Source: Lindgomyces ingoldianus (taxonomy: Eukaryota; Ascomycota; Dothideomycetes; Pleosporales; Lindgomycetaceae). From it: 64,000 bases of DNA. Of this stretch, positions 34,853-46,856 are shown piece after piece. How positions within the stretch are numbered: position 1 is the first letter of the stretch; each line of letters begins with the position of its first letter. Under the pieces are notes generated by a model that saw only the letters and a program-made list of their open reading frames with translations, was not told where the DNA came from and made no database searches. Position numbers and translations under genes: made by a program. Where the stretch lies: NCBI RefSeq assembly GCF_010093535.1, contig NW_022985222.1, positions 190,686-254,685 on the forward strand, given 5' to 3'.

Positions 34853-35647
34853 CAACATACCCACATTTTCAAATTCCGATTCGACGACCGTTTCTTCTCC
34901 GACACAATGTTCTTATACACATCTTCCGGGAATCACACCTAGGGTCATGTGCTAGGCATAGACTAAGGGAAGACGGCAATCTCTTGCACTTCTTTTTTCT
35001 GGGCTCTGGAGAGGAAAGCATTGATATCAACATGCATTGAGTGAACGTCTCAATAGGGCTCTGGTACGGGCTATTGAACTGCTTCGGTGGGCTTTGCTTA
35101 TTTTGGAGGGGACGTAGGGGTAAAGGGGAGGGGAGGGGGGGGAACGTGACTTGTGTACATTGAAGTGCACTATGAAATGGCATTGGAAGGCGTTCCATAT
35201 TTGGTTGTTAAAGGTGTTGCATATCCGCAACATAATTGTCGAGTGTGCTAGGCCGCCTAGAGCGGGAATAAATTTGATACCATCTGGCATTGGAATCGTG
35301 GTTCCTCGGGTGCTTCTGTAGAGTAATCAAAGACAGTTCATCACATTCCACGCACAGTGAATAACCGTTCAGGCTAGCGCATTTTTGCGGCCCGACGGTT
35401 TCTCCGGTGTCTCGAAGTTTGGAGTCATCTCGAATAATTTAACCACCGAGCGGCCCCGAATACCCCCTCCCACGTACACTCTCTCGAGGCAGGTGAAGCT
35501 CCTGTGACATTCACAGGCTGCAGAAACACTCCTCTCGATCGCCTACCTAAGAATACCTCGCCGCCTCCGCCAACATCACCTCCGAACTACCCCACCACGT
35601 CGCATCAAACCCCCCAATTTCGAACCTGCTAAACCTACTCGGTCAAT
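34853..35647. other. Intergenic
   Basis: The stretch holds the 3' UTR of the MAPKK gene, including a G-rich run near 35104-35142, followed by the promoter and C-rich leader of the tRNA-synthetase gene. No gene was seen. Confidence 0.5.
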
Positions 35648-37691
35648 ATGCCGACCATATCGGTAGACAAAGCTGCTCTCTTTGCTGCTCTCGAAAAGGA
35701 ATATACAACTGAGGAATTCGACGAGCTATGTTTCGAATTCGGAATCGAGTTGGACGAGGATACCAGCCAGAGTAAGAAGCCTGAAGACTTAGCTCAACCC
35801 CCCCAGCTCAAGATTGAGATACCGGCGAACCGATACGATATGCTTTGTTTTGAAGGAATTGCGCTAAACCTAAGGGTCTTCCTGGAGAAACAGAAGCTGC
35901 CGAAGTGGACGCTTACTCCGCCTGCATCTGGCGAGTTGGAGACACTTACGATAAAGGAGGAGGTATGGATATTATACTATGGGGAATAATCTTGGCACGA
36001 AGCCTGGACTGACTAGTTTTAGACTATGAGGATTAGACCGCTCTGCTCTGGGGTTGTGCTACGGAATATCAAGTTCGACAAGGCCAGATACGAATCCTTC
36101 ATAGCATTGCAAGACAAACTGCACCAGAATCTTGCGCGCCAGCGAACGCTAGTGTCAATTGGAACACATGATCTTGATAGTACGTCGCACGATGGCATTT
36201 CGAGGCAAGAAGGCTAATACAAGCCAGTGATCAAGGGGCCTTTCACATATGAGGCTCTGCCCCCGGAAGAAATTGAGTTTGTCCCACTGAACCAGACACA
36301 AATGATGAACGGAAAGGAAATCATGGAATTCTATGATGTAGCTCTCCCTACCAAATAGTTCTACCCTCTTCGCTAAATATACTTAGAAAGACAAGCACCT
36401 CGGCCGATATCTACACATCATTCGAGACTCCCCTGTCTATCCCGTGATCTTCGACTCACATCGAAATGTTCTCTCCCTGCCCCCAATTATCAATGGAAAT
36501 CTCAGCAAGATCACCCTAGACACAAAAAACGTCTTCATTGAAATCACGGCACTTGACAAGACGAAAGTCGAAATCGTGAACCACATGCTCGTTGCGATGT
36601 TCGGAGGATACGCCGAGTCAATAGAGCCAATCAACATCATCTCACCGCACAACAAGGAATCAAGAGAGGCGCCAGATCTAGCCCCGCGAGAAATGCAAGC
36701 TGAGGTGGATTATCTAAATAACGTAACGGGCTTAAATATCTCTCCGTCTGATATCTCGAACCTTCTCGAGCGCATGGGCTACATTGTCACACCCTCAGGA
36801 ACTGACAGTAAACTACTCGACGTTTCAGTCCCAATCACGCGAGCAGATGTGCTCCACCAATGCGATATCATGGAAGATTTGGCAATCGCATGGGGCTTTA
36901 ACAAGCTTCCGCGAGTGTATCCGAATAAATCTGCTGCAGTTGCAGCACCACTGCCCATCAACAAGCTCGGGGATATCGTTCGCTTCGAAGCCGCAGCCTC
37001 AGGATGGAGCGAAGTCATGCCTCTAATTCTCTGCTCACACGATGAGAACTTCGGGTGGCTCAACCGAAAAGACAATGGTGGAACAGCAATCAAACTCGCG
37101 AACCCGAAGACAGCGGAGTACCAGATAGTCCGGACATCATTACTACCGGGTTTGCTTAAGACCATTAGCTCGAATAGACATCATGCTGTCCCAATCAAGG
37201 TCTTCGAAGTCAGTGATATCGGGTTCATTGATCTCTCGAAGGAAAGGAAAACCCGCAATGAACGTCACTTCGCTGCAGCGATTATGGGCAAGACGAGCGG
37301 ATTTGAACAAGTACATGGCTTGCTGGACAGGATGATGTTAATGCTGAAGTCGAGTTTCCTTACGCCAGAAGAAGGACTGAAGAACGACAAATTGGAGGGC
37401 TATTGGATTGAGGAAGTTAACGGTGAGAAATTTGTGTCTTTGGAGTGAATCCAGCTAATACATCTGTATGCAGATCCGACTTTCTTGAAGGGACATTCGG
37501 CAGCAATCAAGATCAATATTGCGGGTGTACATCATACGATTGGCGTCTTTGGTATTCTACATCCGTCGGTGTTGCATAAATTCGAGCTACCGTAAGTAGA
37601 TCCCAAGCAGGAGTTAGTGAGATAATCACGTGCTAAGTCGATCAGATACCCTGTCAGTACCCTTGAGATTAACCTTGAAGTCTTCTTGTAG
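35648..37691 (+). CDS. FRS1: Phenylalanine-tRNA ligase beta subunit, cytosolic
   Basis: The protein is 593 aa in six exons with introns at 35963-36022, 36180-36227, 36338-36386, 37423-37473 and 37592-37645. It starts [15 protein letters not shown], the conserved B1 region, with the family motif [18 protein letters not shown]. The B3/B4 region contains [12 protein letters not shown] and [10 protein letters not shown]. The stretch [27 protein letters not shown] is diagnostic of eukaryotic/archaeal PheRS beta. [28 protein letters not shown] follows and the catalytic-like core runs to [21 protein letters not shown]. The last two small exons give [30 protein letters not shown]. With the alpha subunit it forms the alpha2-beta2 enzyme that charges tRNA-Phe. 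Every junction keeps the frame and the length matches the yeast protein (595 aa), so the gene looks intact. Confidence 0.95.
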
Positions 37692-38376
37692 CCGTTTCCG
37701 GCCAACATGTGCGGTAAAAATCGGAATTTCTTGCGATAGACGTCTAGGCTCATTGTATGAATGAAAGTGATCAACAAAAAGAATGTCGCGCTTATTGCCT
37801 GCGGGATTATTGGACGACGGGCATAGGTGAATTCTTTGAGAGGTGCAGGTGACGCTGAAATAGATGTCGCATCTTTCTCGCTGACTGCTGCTATGGAGCA
37901 CTCTTTGCATCATCGAATTCAATTGAGACCACCCACGGCACTTCCAAACCATCAATTCCAGGACATTTAGGCCACCAACCTACGTTCCTCCAAGACAGCG
38001 ACATCCAGTATCCTGTCAGGTTCGCGAGGCTTTAAGTAGAAGCAATCTTGCGCCCATAGAAGAACAGTCTCCCAACGGCGACAAAACCCTACTGATTGGT
38101 GTAGCAGAGCTCGAATCTTCCTCGCAAAGTGATAGGTGTCAAACGCCCCTTGATGTGTTTGTCACCCTGTGAATGTTCGCAGCCTTGCATGCATGCCAGC
38201 ACGGTGAAAGCAGCGCCTAGCCGAAACCCAAGTATATCAATGAGAATAGTTGTTTGACTTTCTTCACAGAAATGTTTGCGTCAGATCACTTTCATCTTCC
38301 AGTTATATATTTTCGCCATAGACGTTCCAAAACTCATTACAGGCCCAATCTTTCTATTTGATGCAAACTACCAAGT
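37692..38376. other. Intergenic
   Basis: This short interval lies between two plus-strand genes. Minus-strand ORFs here are overlapping shadows without family-like sequence. Confidence 0.5.
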
Positions 38377-41300
38377 ATGGTTGAACGCGCGGCTCTTCTG
38401 GAAAAGATCGGGAACAGTGAACCATCCAACATACAAGAAGCTCGTGCACTCTTGAGGAAGATTAGAGAGGACAAAGGTTATATGGATCCCGACTGAAAGC
38501 ATGACCTTCAGATGCTTTCGAAACCGAACCAAGAGAAGGTACGCCTGGCGTATACCAAACAGCGAATGCTTGAGGCTAGGTACACAAGGGAGTATGGAGT
38601 TTTCATTATTTTCTTAGCACCATCCGTCTGACCTACAATAGCATAGCATTCAAGCTTTACTCAACACCATACCGATTCTTGCATGAAATGATCCAGAATG
38701 CCGACGACCTCTCGTACGTCAGCGCCAAAGCCCGCGGTCAGACGCCCAAACTGATGTTTACTCTCACTCCATCCTCTCTAATGATCGAAAGCAATGAGGA
38801 TGGCTTCAAGAGGGCCAACGTCGAGGCCATCTGCGCCACGGGAGAAAGCTCCAAGGCAGCTACAGGCGACGATACTATCGGCGAGAAAGGCTTCGGCTTC
38901 AAACCCGTCTTTGCCGTTTCCCACGACGTTCATGTTCAATCCCTTTTATGGTCGTTTCGTTTCAAACACCACAAGGGAAGACGGCATGGGTATGGTAACT
39001 CCATTTGACGCCCAACTGGTAACTATCAAAGAGGATATGACAACCAAATTTATGTTAAGTCTCTCAGACCAGGAAGCAGAATACATCAAACTCGAGCAAG
39101 AAATCAGAAGTCTTCCAGATACGGTAATCTTCTTCCTAAAACGACTCGAGTGCATCGAGTTCCGCCTTCATGACCAGAATTCTCATTCTCGAATCATCAC
39201 CATAACGAAGTCTCAGGTACATCCTAAAATGAAGGCTATTTCTAGAACCGAAAAGCAAGAATTTGAAGATGGAAACACATCCTTTAAGGAGAAGAAGAGT
39301 CACTACTACCACTTCACCCACACTATTCAAGATATGCCCAAAGATAACCAGCGAGTAAACCAAAGCTCAGCCAAAGTTGAGCTTGCATTTCCAATTAGCC
39401 TGCACAATGGACCCCAAGTTTCAGAAGAGTGCCAACATATTTATGCGTACCTCCCAATCTCTCCTAGAATTCCTCAATTACAGGTGAGTGCAATGTCTGC
39501 ATACTCGTATGTTTCACGACGAAACTTAAAATGAAGCGTACTACTCGTTTCATTTCTTAGCATATGGTTAGCGATTATATTCCAAAACTAATAACTCGTA
39601 TAGTTCTTGATACAATCCAACTTTAACACATCTGCAAGCCGAGAGAGTATTGATTGCAGCCCCTGGAATCAAAGACTTCGGCGTGGGGTTGAGGATGCCT
39701 TTTCAAACGCTGTTAGCGAGTTCGCCGCCGACCACGCGTTAAGGCATTCCTGGATGGAATACATTCCAGGTAAAGGCATGCAGCATCTCTGGGAAGGGCT
39801 GTACGAATGGGTCATCGCCACGTTGGGAGAACGGCTTATTCTACAGACTCGTCAAGGGAGACGGTTCAAAACACCGCGAGAGCTGCGGATACTATCAGAC
39901 CGCGACTTTCATAAAGATGAGCCAATCTCCCCAGATCTCCCAGAAGAGCAATATCTGGCTCCGGAGTACGATTCCTTCAAACCCGTTCTATCTGACCTTG
40001 GGGTCCTACCACTCACTAGTAGCGAGACTCTGGGTAGACTTGAAGCAGATCTGCTCAACCTGAATTCAAGAACGAAGTATCGCCAAGCAGACGACCCATG
40101 GCGTGAGTCCTGTGCTAAACTTCTTCTAAATATTATAGGACTCTCCAATTCAGAAAAGCAACGAGTCATGAACATGGAGATTATTCCACTCAACGATGGC
40201 AAGTCATGGACGAAGGCAAACACCATAATTTCTAACGACACTGCGATATACTTTCCCTACACCAAGGATGTGGCAATTCCAAGTGGGCTCTCCCTAAGGT
40301 TGGCTGAACGAAACGCCGCTGAGAATCCTAAACGTGCCGAGCTTTTCAGATGCTTGGGCGTGAAAGATTGTCCTCCGGATGTGGTACTACAAGAAATATC
40401 AGACCTACATCGAAACAGCAAACAGGTTTTGCTTGAAGATATACCTTCTCATTACAGGTATCTCTTTCGCAAGCATCCCTCTCCACATGACTTGAAATTC
40501 CATCTCCGGGTTCCCGTCACCCCGGCCGTCCATTGCAGTCCCCAAACCCCGCTATATTTCAAATCCTCGTCAGAGTATCACTCCCAAAAACTCCTCCCTG
40601 AGAGTTACATCACCAAATTTAACGAGGATGCGGCTTTCTTGGATGAAAGCATTGCGTCAGACTTGACTATGGAAAACTTCCTATCCCCCACCGGGCTGAC
40701 GTGGAAAGGATGGATAGCACAAATCACTGGCGCAAGATACTTTCCTCCGCTGTTGCAGCGTCCAGATAAGGGCAAGTTGTCATCCACGCTTTTGGCAGTC
40801 CTCAAACATTCCCCACACAAGTTCATCGGACTTCTTCAAGCCCACTGGTATTCAGAATACAGGTCTTCATTTGCCACCCCTAAGGCAGGCTCTATGCTTG
40901 TAGCCCTCAAGGTTCCTTGCGAAACTGGTGCTATGCTACCACTGAATGCCACTTGTTTGCCAACTCCTAAGCTCCGAGCACAAGCGAAACTTTTGGGTAT
41001 CGAAGACAGCCTTCACTTTCTCCGAATGCCAGAAGATCTGGAAGACTCGAATTATGAGAACTGGAGCTTTCTACAGAAATTAGGAGTTTGCTGCACACCA
41101 GGCCTAAGATTCTACAAAGCAGCTCTGGCAAGAATGGTCGATAGAGTTGATTTGGATCTGAACACCGTCGCTCAAGTCTATTTAGGAATGGTAGACACGG
41201 CTCAACAAAAAGACGAGCCGGAGTTAAGGTATTCTAACTTAATCACTTGTATCACATCGCTAATAGTTGAAAAGGAAATTCTTCAAGGAAAACCGCGCAA

Positions 41301-43670
41301 TTTATTGTCCTACTAATGTTCCCGAACAATCCTGCTGGAAGAGCCCAAATGAGTGCATTTGGAGAGGTCCCGGCTTCCTTAGTGCCCAGAAGCCTCTGCA
41401 GCAGCTCTACGCGAAGTCTCCGGAATCGACGAGATTCTTTTCAGGGATCCTCAAGATTCCCGACGCCACGGTTGCCTACGTCCTTCAAAAGCTGAAGTTT
41501 CAAAGTCAATCAGGAGACACGCCGTTTAAAGTTGAGCAGGCCGCTGAAATCTACTGCTTTCTTGAAGTTCAGGGGAATGTTGAGGTGGCGTGGGATTTGA
41601 TCAGGTTTGTTAATCCACTGTTGCTAGACCTTTGAGCTGATCATTATAGGCGAGATTTTTTAGACAAGAAGCTCATCTTCGCAAATGGCAATTGGCACAC
41701 ACTGTCGGCTTGTCTTTGGGAGTCCAAGTTCCACCTATCTGGGTATCATCTTTTACACCATATCTACCCTGAACTAGAGAGATTCTTCGTTAAACATCTC
41801 AAAGTGAAAATAGGAAGTCCACTGTTACTCATCGAAAATTTTCAAAGAATAGCAGAGAAAGGTCACCCGAATAAGAATGAGATCGGGCGTACTCTAAAGC
41901 AAATTGGAAGAATATTTCTGGAACCCGACCTTGACGAGACGTCTCTGAGGGCGTTAGATAAGCTCAAACGCGTGCCTTTTCTACCCCTAGCTGATGTTGA
42001 CGGAAAGTCGAAGCTGGTCGGAATCAATGACGAATTCGCTATTCCTGACCACCCGCGATATGCAAAAGCATTTGAGGGGCATCTTGTTCTGTTGGACTTT
42101 GAAGTCGCGGACGTTCCGGCCTTGGATTCCCTCTTCAAACACTTTGGACTGACAGGGCGATATCTATCAACCATGGTAAACGAGACCTCCACCGTAAGCC
42201 AAGATTTCACGGAAGATGAATTACGTGGAGACCACTTGAGGAGGAGGGCCTATGCTCTTTACTGGTAGGTGACTACTTTGCTTTGTGGATACCCTCCTTC
42301 GCACAATATTCTGGGCACAGTAAAATGAGCTGACGCGTTCTAGCTGCGCTGCAAAGTTCAAGAGCAAGATGACACTACGTGACGACACTCAATTGTTTGA
42401 TCAGTTATCTCACCTTCGAGTCTTCACCACGGATACGTTTTCCACACAACTCACCCTTCAATTTCAAGGCAAACCCATTGAAATACCGAGCGATAAGATC
42501 ATTCGCGTTCACCATGAGATCCAGGAAGATGGCCAATTGAATCTCTACGTCCCAAGGACGCAACAGGAGTGGAGGAAGTGTTACGAGAACCAATTACCAG
42601 ATCTCATTGGCAATATTATAGACGCTCCTGATGCAGCCCATCGAATCGCGATGATACTTAACAGCAAATCTCAGGAGCTCGACGACTTGCTCACTGAATG
42701 CGACATTCCGCAGGTATCCTGGATACCGAAGCCCACTTTCGATTATGAGACTGCGAATGATATTGATACTCCCAGAACTGACTTCTGCCCCAATATGAAC
42801 ATCGATAACAGACTAAACCATGCAAGAAGGTCGGATCAAGCTCAGCAGTACGTAGCACCATCACCTCCTTCTAACAAGCTATATGCACAGTTCTTGGATA
42901 AGGTCATCAAATACACGCAGCGGAAAACGGAAACGGACCCATTTGACATGTCAGGTATGTCGTCCGCGCTTCCGGACCGCATCGACTACGACAAAACTTC
43001 GGTCATGCCATGGATGAATCCAATGTTTCCAATAACAGGATCGGCGCTGCTGGGGAGCTCTTTGTAAGTTTTGGTAGAGAAATCATTGGCGATTGTTCAT
43101 ATGTAAGCTAATGTCTTCATAGGTATTCGAGACGTTGTCATGTTTGAAACTGCCAGACTTCGGAATTTCCAATTGGAAGAGTACCATTCGAGGAACCGTA
43201 AACGTACACAAAAAGTACAGTAATGTTCAAAACTGGCCAGGTACAGAAAGCGCGGATATTGTGTATTTGGACCAGGATGGAAGCTTGATGCTGCATCTCC
43301 GGAACTTGTGTACAGGAGGGTTTCCTCAGTTCCCCCATCACGAGGCTGGAAATTCCCCTCCTATCGAGTATTTCATTGAGGTTAAGACGACGACCGGGCG
43401 CTCGTCGAAAACCTTCTTCATAGGGCATGGGCAGTATGAGCTGGTAAGGCTAATCCTTACCGTACCTATCGACGTATACTAATAATTCCTGCTAAGATGG
43501 AGAAATACCAGACTAGGCCAGAGAAGCGGCCGGAGAAAATCTACGTCCTCATTCGGGTGTTCAATCTAACATCTGGAGATATTGGGATGAAGATTTTCGT
43601 GGACCCTTGGAGATTTAGGGGTAACATTCTTCAATTCCAACATGATAAATGGGAGGTGAATATTGAATAA
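38377..43670 (+). pseudogene. NO VEIN-like protein gene (HSP90-type ATPase and DUF3883), disrupted
   Basis: This is a ~1,600-residue multi-exon gene with eight introns (38580-38641, 39484-39603, 41229-41274, 41605-41649, 42265-42343, 43064-43122, 43444-43496 and smaller uncertainties). The N-terminal GHKL ATPase fold shows the N-box FLHEMIQNADD and the motifs ESNEDGF and GEKGFGFKPVFAV. Sacsin/NOV-type continuation includes SNFNTSASRESIDCSPWNQ. The C-terminus has GAAGELFVFETLS, TADIVY-like ADIVYLDQDG and IEYFIEVKTTTG...FFIGHGQYEL, which mark DUF3883. Three lesions appear: a TGA at 38494 in GYMDPD*KHD, a frame change near 38972 after SFRFKHH, and another near 42990-43000 between LPDRIDYD and NFGHAMDES. 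All other splice sites are intact, so decay looks recent, or these are sequencing errors. The role of fungal members is unknown. Confidence 0.82.
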
Positions 43671-44024
43671 TTGATCGAAGTGGGTAATTGGTTTGGGGGA
43701 TTGGTTTACGTACCGTGCGAGCTTTCGGGGTGTACATGTACATCAGCTTATATTAGAGATCGCTGATTATACCGACTACGGTGGTAGCTATGGAGAGGGT
43801 TTCTATTTCAAAATGATGCGAGTAGAAGAGAGTTAAGCAAAAAGCAACCTTGGAACTCAGCCACTCCACCACTTGACCTCAGCCTTGTTTGCACATAGCT
43901 CCTTACAGAGCTCATAGGCATTACTAGCCCGTATGCTGAGACGTCAAGTTCACACTCTAATATCTCGAGAAGTCACCAAAAAAGCACCAAAACCCAGAAC
44001 CAAGAAACCAACCCCAAATGCCGT
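43671..44024. other. Intergenic, convergent 3' ends
   Basis: The interval is 354 nt between the NOV-like gene and the convergent flavin-protein gene. Nothing beyond 3' UTR-like AT-rich sequence was seen. Confidence 0.5.
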
Positions 44025-44953
44025 TCACTTCCCCTCCTCCTCAATCGCCTCATAAGCCTTCACCCTCCCCAGTTGACTCTCCTTAACCCGCCAATCCTCA
44101 ATATACCCCTGGACATTCTCCATCTCATTTTCCTTCCCAGGCATCGGCTCCCCCCACTGATACCAAACTGGGACTACTCCCGTCCACGTGCCCTTTACCA
44201 ACTCCTTATTCTTCAAATCCGCGCGGTCTTCGCTCGGACCACCTGTCCTGACTTTCGCGCTCGCAGAATGGATTTTAATCCGTAGGATGGATGTGCTAGA
44301 TATCTCGGCCCTGGTGGGTGGCACCCGAGAGTTCTCCCAGCGGGAGGGCAGGATATTATTTGTGATTTTTTGCATCGCGTACATCCGCTCGTCTGAATCG
44401 GTAACAAGGCTTGCGTAGCCGTATGCGACTGCGGAACGGTAGTTGCAGGAATTGTGGAAGGGTGTTAGGCTGAGGACTAGACCGTCAAGAAATGTCGCGG
44501 AGACAGTGATAGGAAGGCCTTCTTCCGTGGCAGAGGTGGTAGGAGTTTTAAAAAGTCGGGAACTGACGTAGCCGTGGATGTAGATATCTTGGGGTGAGGC
44601 GTTGGGGTCGGAGGATGGGGAAGAGAAGGAGCCGGTGCAGCCGATCATGGGGAGGATGATAGGGAAGGGGTGAGTGGGGTCTATGAAGGAGACGTGGAGG
44701 ATTGGAGAGGTGTTGAAAAGGGTGTGGATTGTGGCGTAGTCATAGGCGCCTGCGTGGTATTAGGATGGTACATGAATGAAGATAGAAACGGCAGGATCCT
44801 GGGAGGAAATTTGTGGTACACGATTGTGGGGAATGGTGAATAAGTAAATGTGAATCTAGTAGGAAAGGCGGCCGGAGGGTTGTATGCCATACCTCGTTTT
44901 GCAAGCCGATTAACTGCATTCACTGCTTCCTTAGTATATTCCTCTGAAGCCAT
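44025..44953 (-). CDS. Pyridoxamine 5'-phosphate oxidase-like flavin-binding protein
   Basis: The protein is 261 aa in two exons (44953-44893 and 44749-44025) joined over a 143-nt intron. The N-terminus MASEEYTKEAVNAVNRLAKR followed by GAYDYATIHTLFNTSPILHVSFID is the standard opening of the fungal NimA/PNPOx-like split-barrel family. YIHGYVSSRLFK, VTVSATFLDGLVL-like TVSATFLDGLVLSLTPFHNSCNYRSA, and RTRAEISSTSILRIKI-like stretches complete the barrel. The C-terminus has VVPVWYQWGEPMPG. Such proteins bind FMN or similar cofactors; the enzyme reaction is not established. An in-frame ATG 12 codons upstream (44989) is possible, but MASEEY fits the family better. The intron is long for this window, but both splice sites are good and joining restores the family sequence. 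Confidence 0.85.
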
Positions 44954-45849
44954 CCCAGATACAGTGTCTCTCGTCCCTGATTTTAGCAAAGGTTATGGTC
45001 AGAGGCGGAGCGATAAAGTGAGGTCCATTCCAGCTTCATATAAGGTCAGTCAGCTCAATATACCGTGCGGCCCATGCGATGACTCCTCGCCACGTGACCT
45101 CTCCTTCTGTCTCTCCTTCATCAGAACATCCTGGGCGTCTGGGGCGTATGTCGGTCGTTCATGGATGCCGCTCCTTTGGTGTTGTTCGGCAGCACTTGCT
45201 TCTAAGAGGAAAGCGGGGTACTAATGGAATGTGTGTGATTGGTTGGATGATGGAGATCGGATTTGAAAGCCGGGTGGAGGGGTTTAGTGACCTGTAGGTG
45301 GGCACCTGGAGTCATTTTGGTGGGCCTGGGGCTGGATATCAAAGGATAGTTGTGGAGTTTGGAAGGGGGGTTGCATAGGGGGGAGTACTTTGTGACCAGC
45401 AATTCATAAATGTCACAAGACGTAGAATATGGCTGAATTTCGAATAATGAGCTGTCCAACAAATTGACCCTCCTCTGGGCTAAGAATTAGATCCATTGTT
45501 CTGTTTTGGGCTGAATGATAGCCGTAGGGAGTTTGGATGAAATGGGAGTAGTGGGAGGCTTGTGATCCGAGCAGCTGGCGAATATTTAGGGTCTGCCATC
45601 AGGCCTTCTATCAGGTAATCGAACGACCATATGCTACTTCTCCGTTAGTGTGACTAAGGTAACTTGATGTACAGATGAAGTGGTGCGTTCTAGCAGGGCG
45701 AAAGAAGCGTTTGATAGAAAAAAATGACCATGAGCAACCGAAAAGTGCAAGATGGAATTCTTCAGCTTGGCCTGAATATTGGGAACTCAACTTTTTTTAA
45801 CTAAATTTACTAAAAAAAATTTTTATCACAATCTTAGCATCTATTTCGC

Positions 45850-46600
45850 CACCGCGGACTACACCAGCCTATACGCACATATGGGATGTAAACTCTGACA
45901 CCATCTCCAGTAGTTATTTTGTCGGATTCCATGCGACGAGGGAAATGCGATTCGCACTTGGGGAAAACCTCGTGGTGTAGAAAATCCAGAGCAAGGAATA
46001 CATTGCGAATAGTCTCCCAAAGATTGGGCTCAGCCTTGGATGTAAATTTCTAAATGACTGCAAGATGGGTAAAGACAAAAGTGGTCCTTTCGTATAGGAC
46101 ATCAGCAGCTTCAGGGTCGCTACAGTTATTAGTTCACATACCAGGAGGCTATGAGATAGGATTTGAGAGAGAGAAGGAGAGGGAGAAGGAGAGAGAGAAG
46201 GCGTACATATGTTTACAGGTCAAGAGGAGGTGAGAGAAGCTCCAATTGGGGACTTTTCCGATGCGGGATTTGCGGTTTCGCGGAGAATAATTAGCCAACT
46301 AGTGAAGTGTTTGAGGTGCGCGTGGGAGGATCTTCGAACCCAATACAGGGGCACCTGTAGGGGCATAGCTTCTTTCCCTCATGATAGGTGAGTATATATA
46401 TTTTCTTCCAATCGCGTATTCCCGTATCCGTAATGCGCAGCTCTACCACCAGCCGTCCTAGAAAGTATGACCTCAGTTGGCTGCCAGATGTTTCGCGGAT
46501 AGATCGAGTACCATAGAGGATTGTAGCTAGTCCTGTAGTGAAAAAGTCCTGGCAGTAAAGATGTTTGGACCCAACCGTAATTGTCTATGGGCAACGGCAA
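45850..46600 (-). pseudogene. Possible degenerate 2EXR/DUF7730-like gene
   Basis: On the minus strand, scattered pieces recall the neighbouring gene's family. One is an opening MPLPIDNYGWVQTSLLPGLF (from 46600). A later stretch, EAADVLYERTTFVFTHLAVI, resembles the usual 'CRQ-EA-ILY--NTF-F' segment, followed after a stop by KFTSKAEPNLWETIRNVF. Several stops and a GA-rich tract interrupt the frames, and splice sites are not convincing. It may be a decayed duplicate or a chance resemblance. Confidence 0.3.
46161..46200. repeat. GA-rich microsatellite
   Basis: This is a 40-nt purine tract of GAGA and GAAGGA units, directly visible. It falls inside the doubtful pseudogene. Confidence 0.8.
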
Positions 46601-46856
46601 CCAATAACATGGAGCAAGCGAAAGAGGTAAGGAAGGCGGTGTATATGAGAGAGCGAGGTGTATTGCCTTGATGTCTCGGCTAAAGACAGGAAAATATAAG
46701 GTGAAACAGGCCCACCTGATGTTTGTTGCTTCTTCAGCCTTCTGCTTTCGTCTAATCTAGCACAGCTGCGATCCTAGAGCCAGTTCCACATCCTCTTAAG
46801 TTTTCCCTACACTTTATCTATTGTAGACATACCGAATGCTCTCGAACTCAATATTC

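Larger units (their letters stand above)
44954..46856. other. Gene-poor interval
   Basis: This 1.9 kb lies upstream of the flavin-protein gene. It contains AT-rich homopolymer-like runs near 45790-45830, a GA-rich microsatellite (46161-46200) and a possible degenerate 2EXR-like gene on the minus strand, listed separately. No intact gene was seen. Confidence 0.45.

Noticed and set aside
46320..46360. GGGTTCGAAGATCC on the minus strand, similar to a tRNA B-box
   Set aside because: The surrounding bases do not fold into a tRNA with matching acceptor and D arms, so no tRNA is reported.
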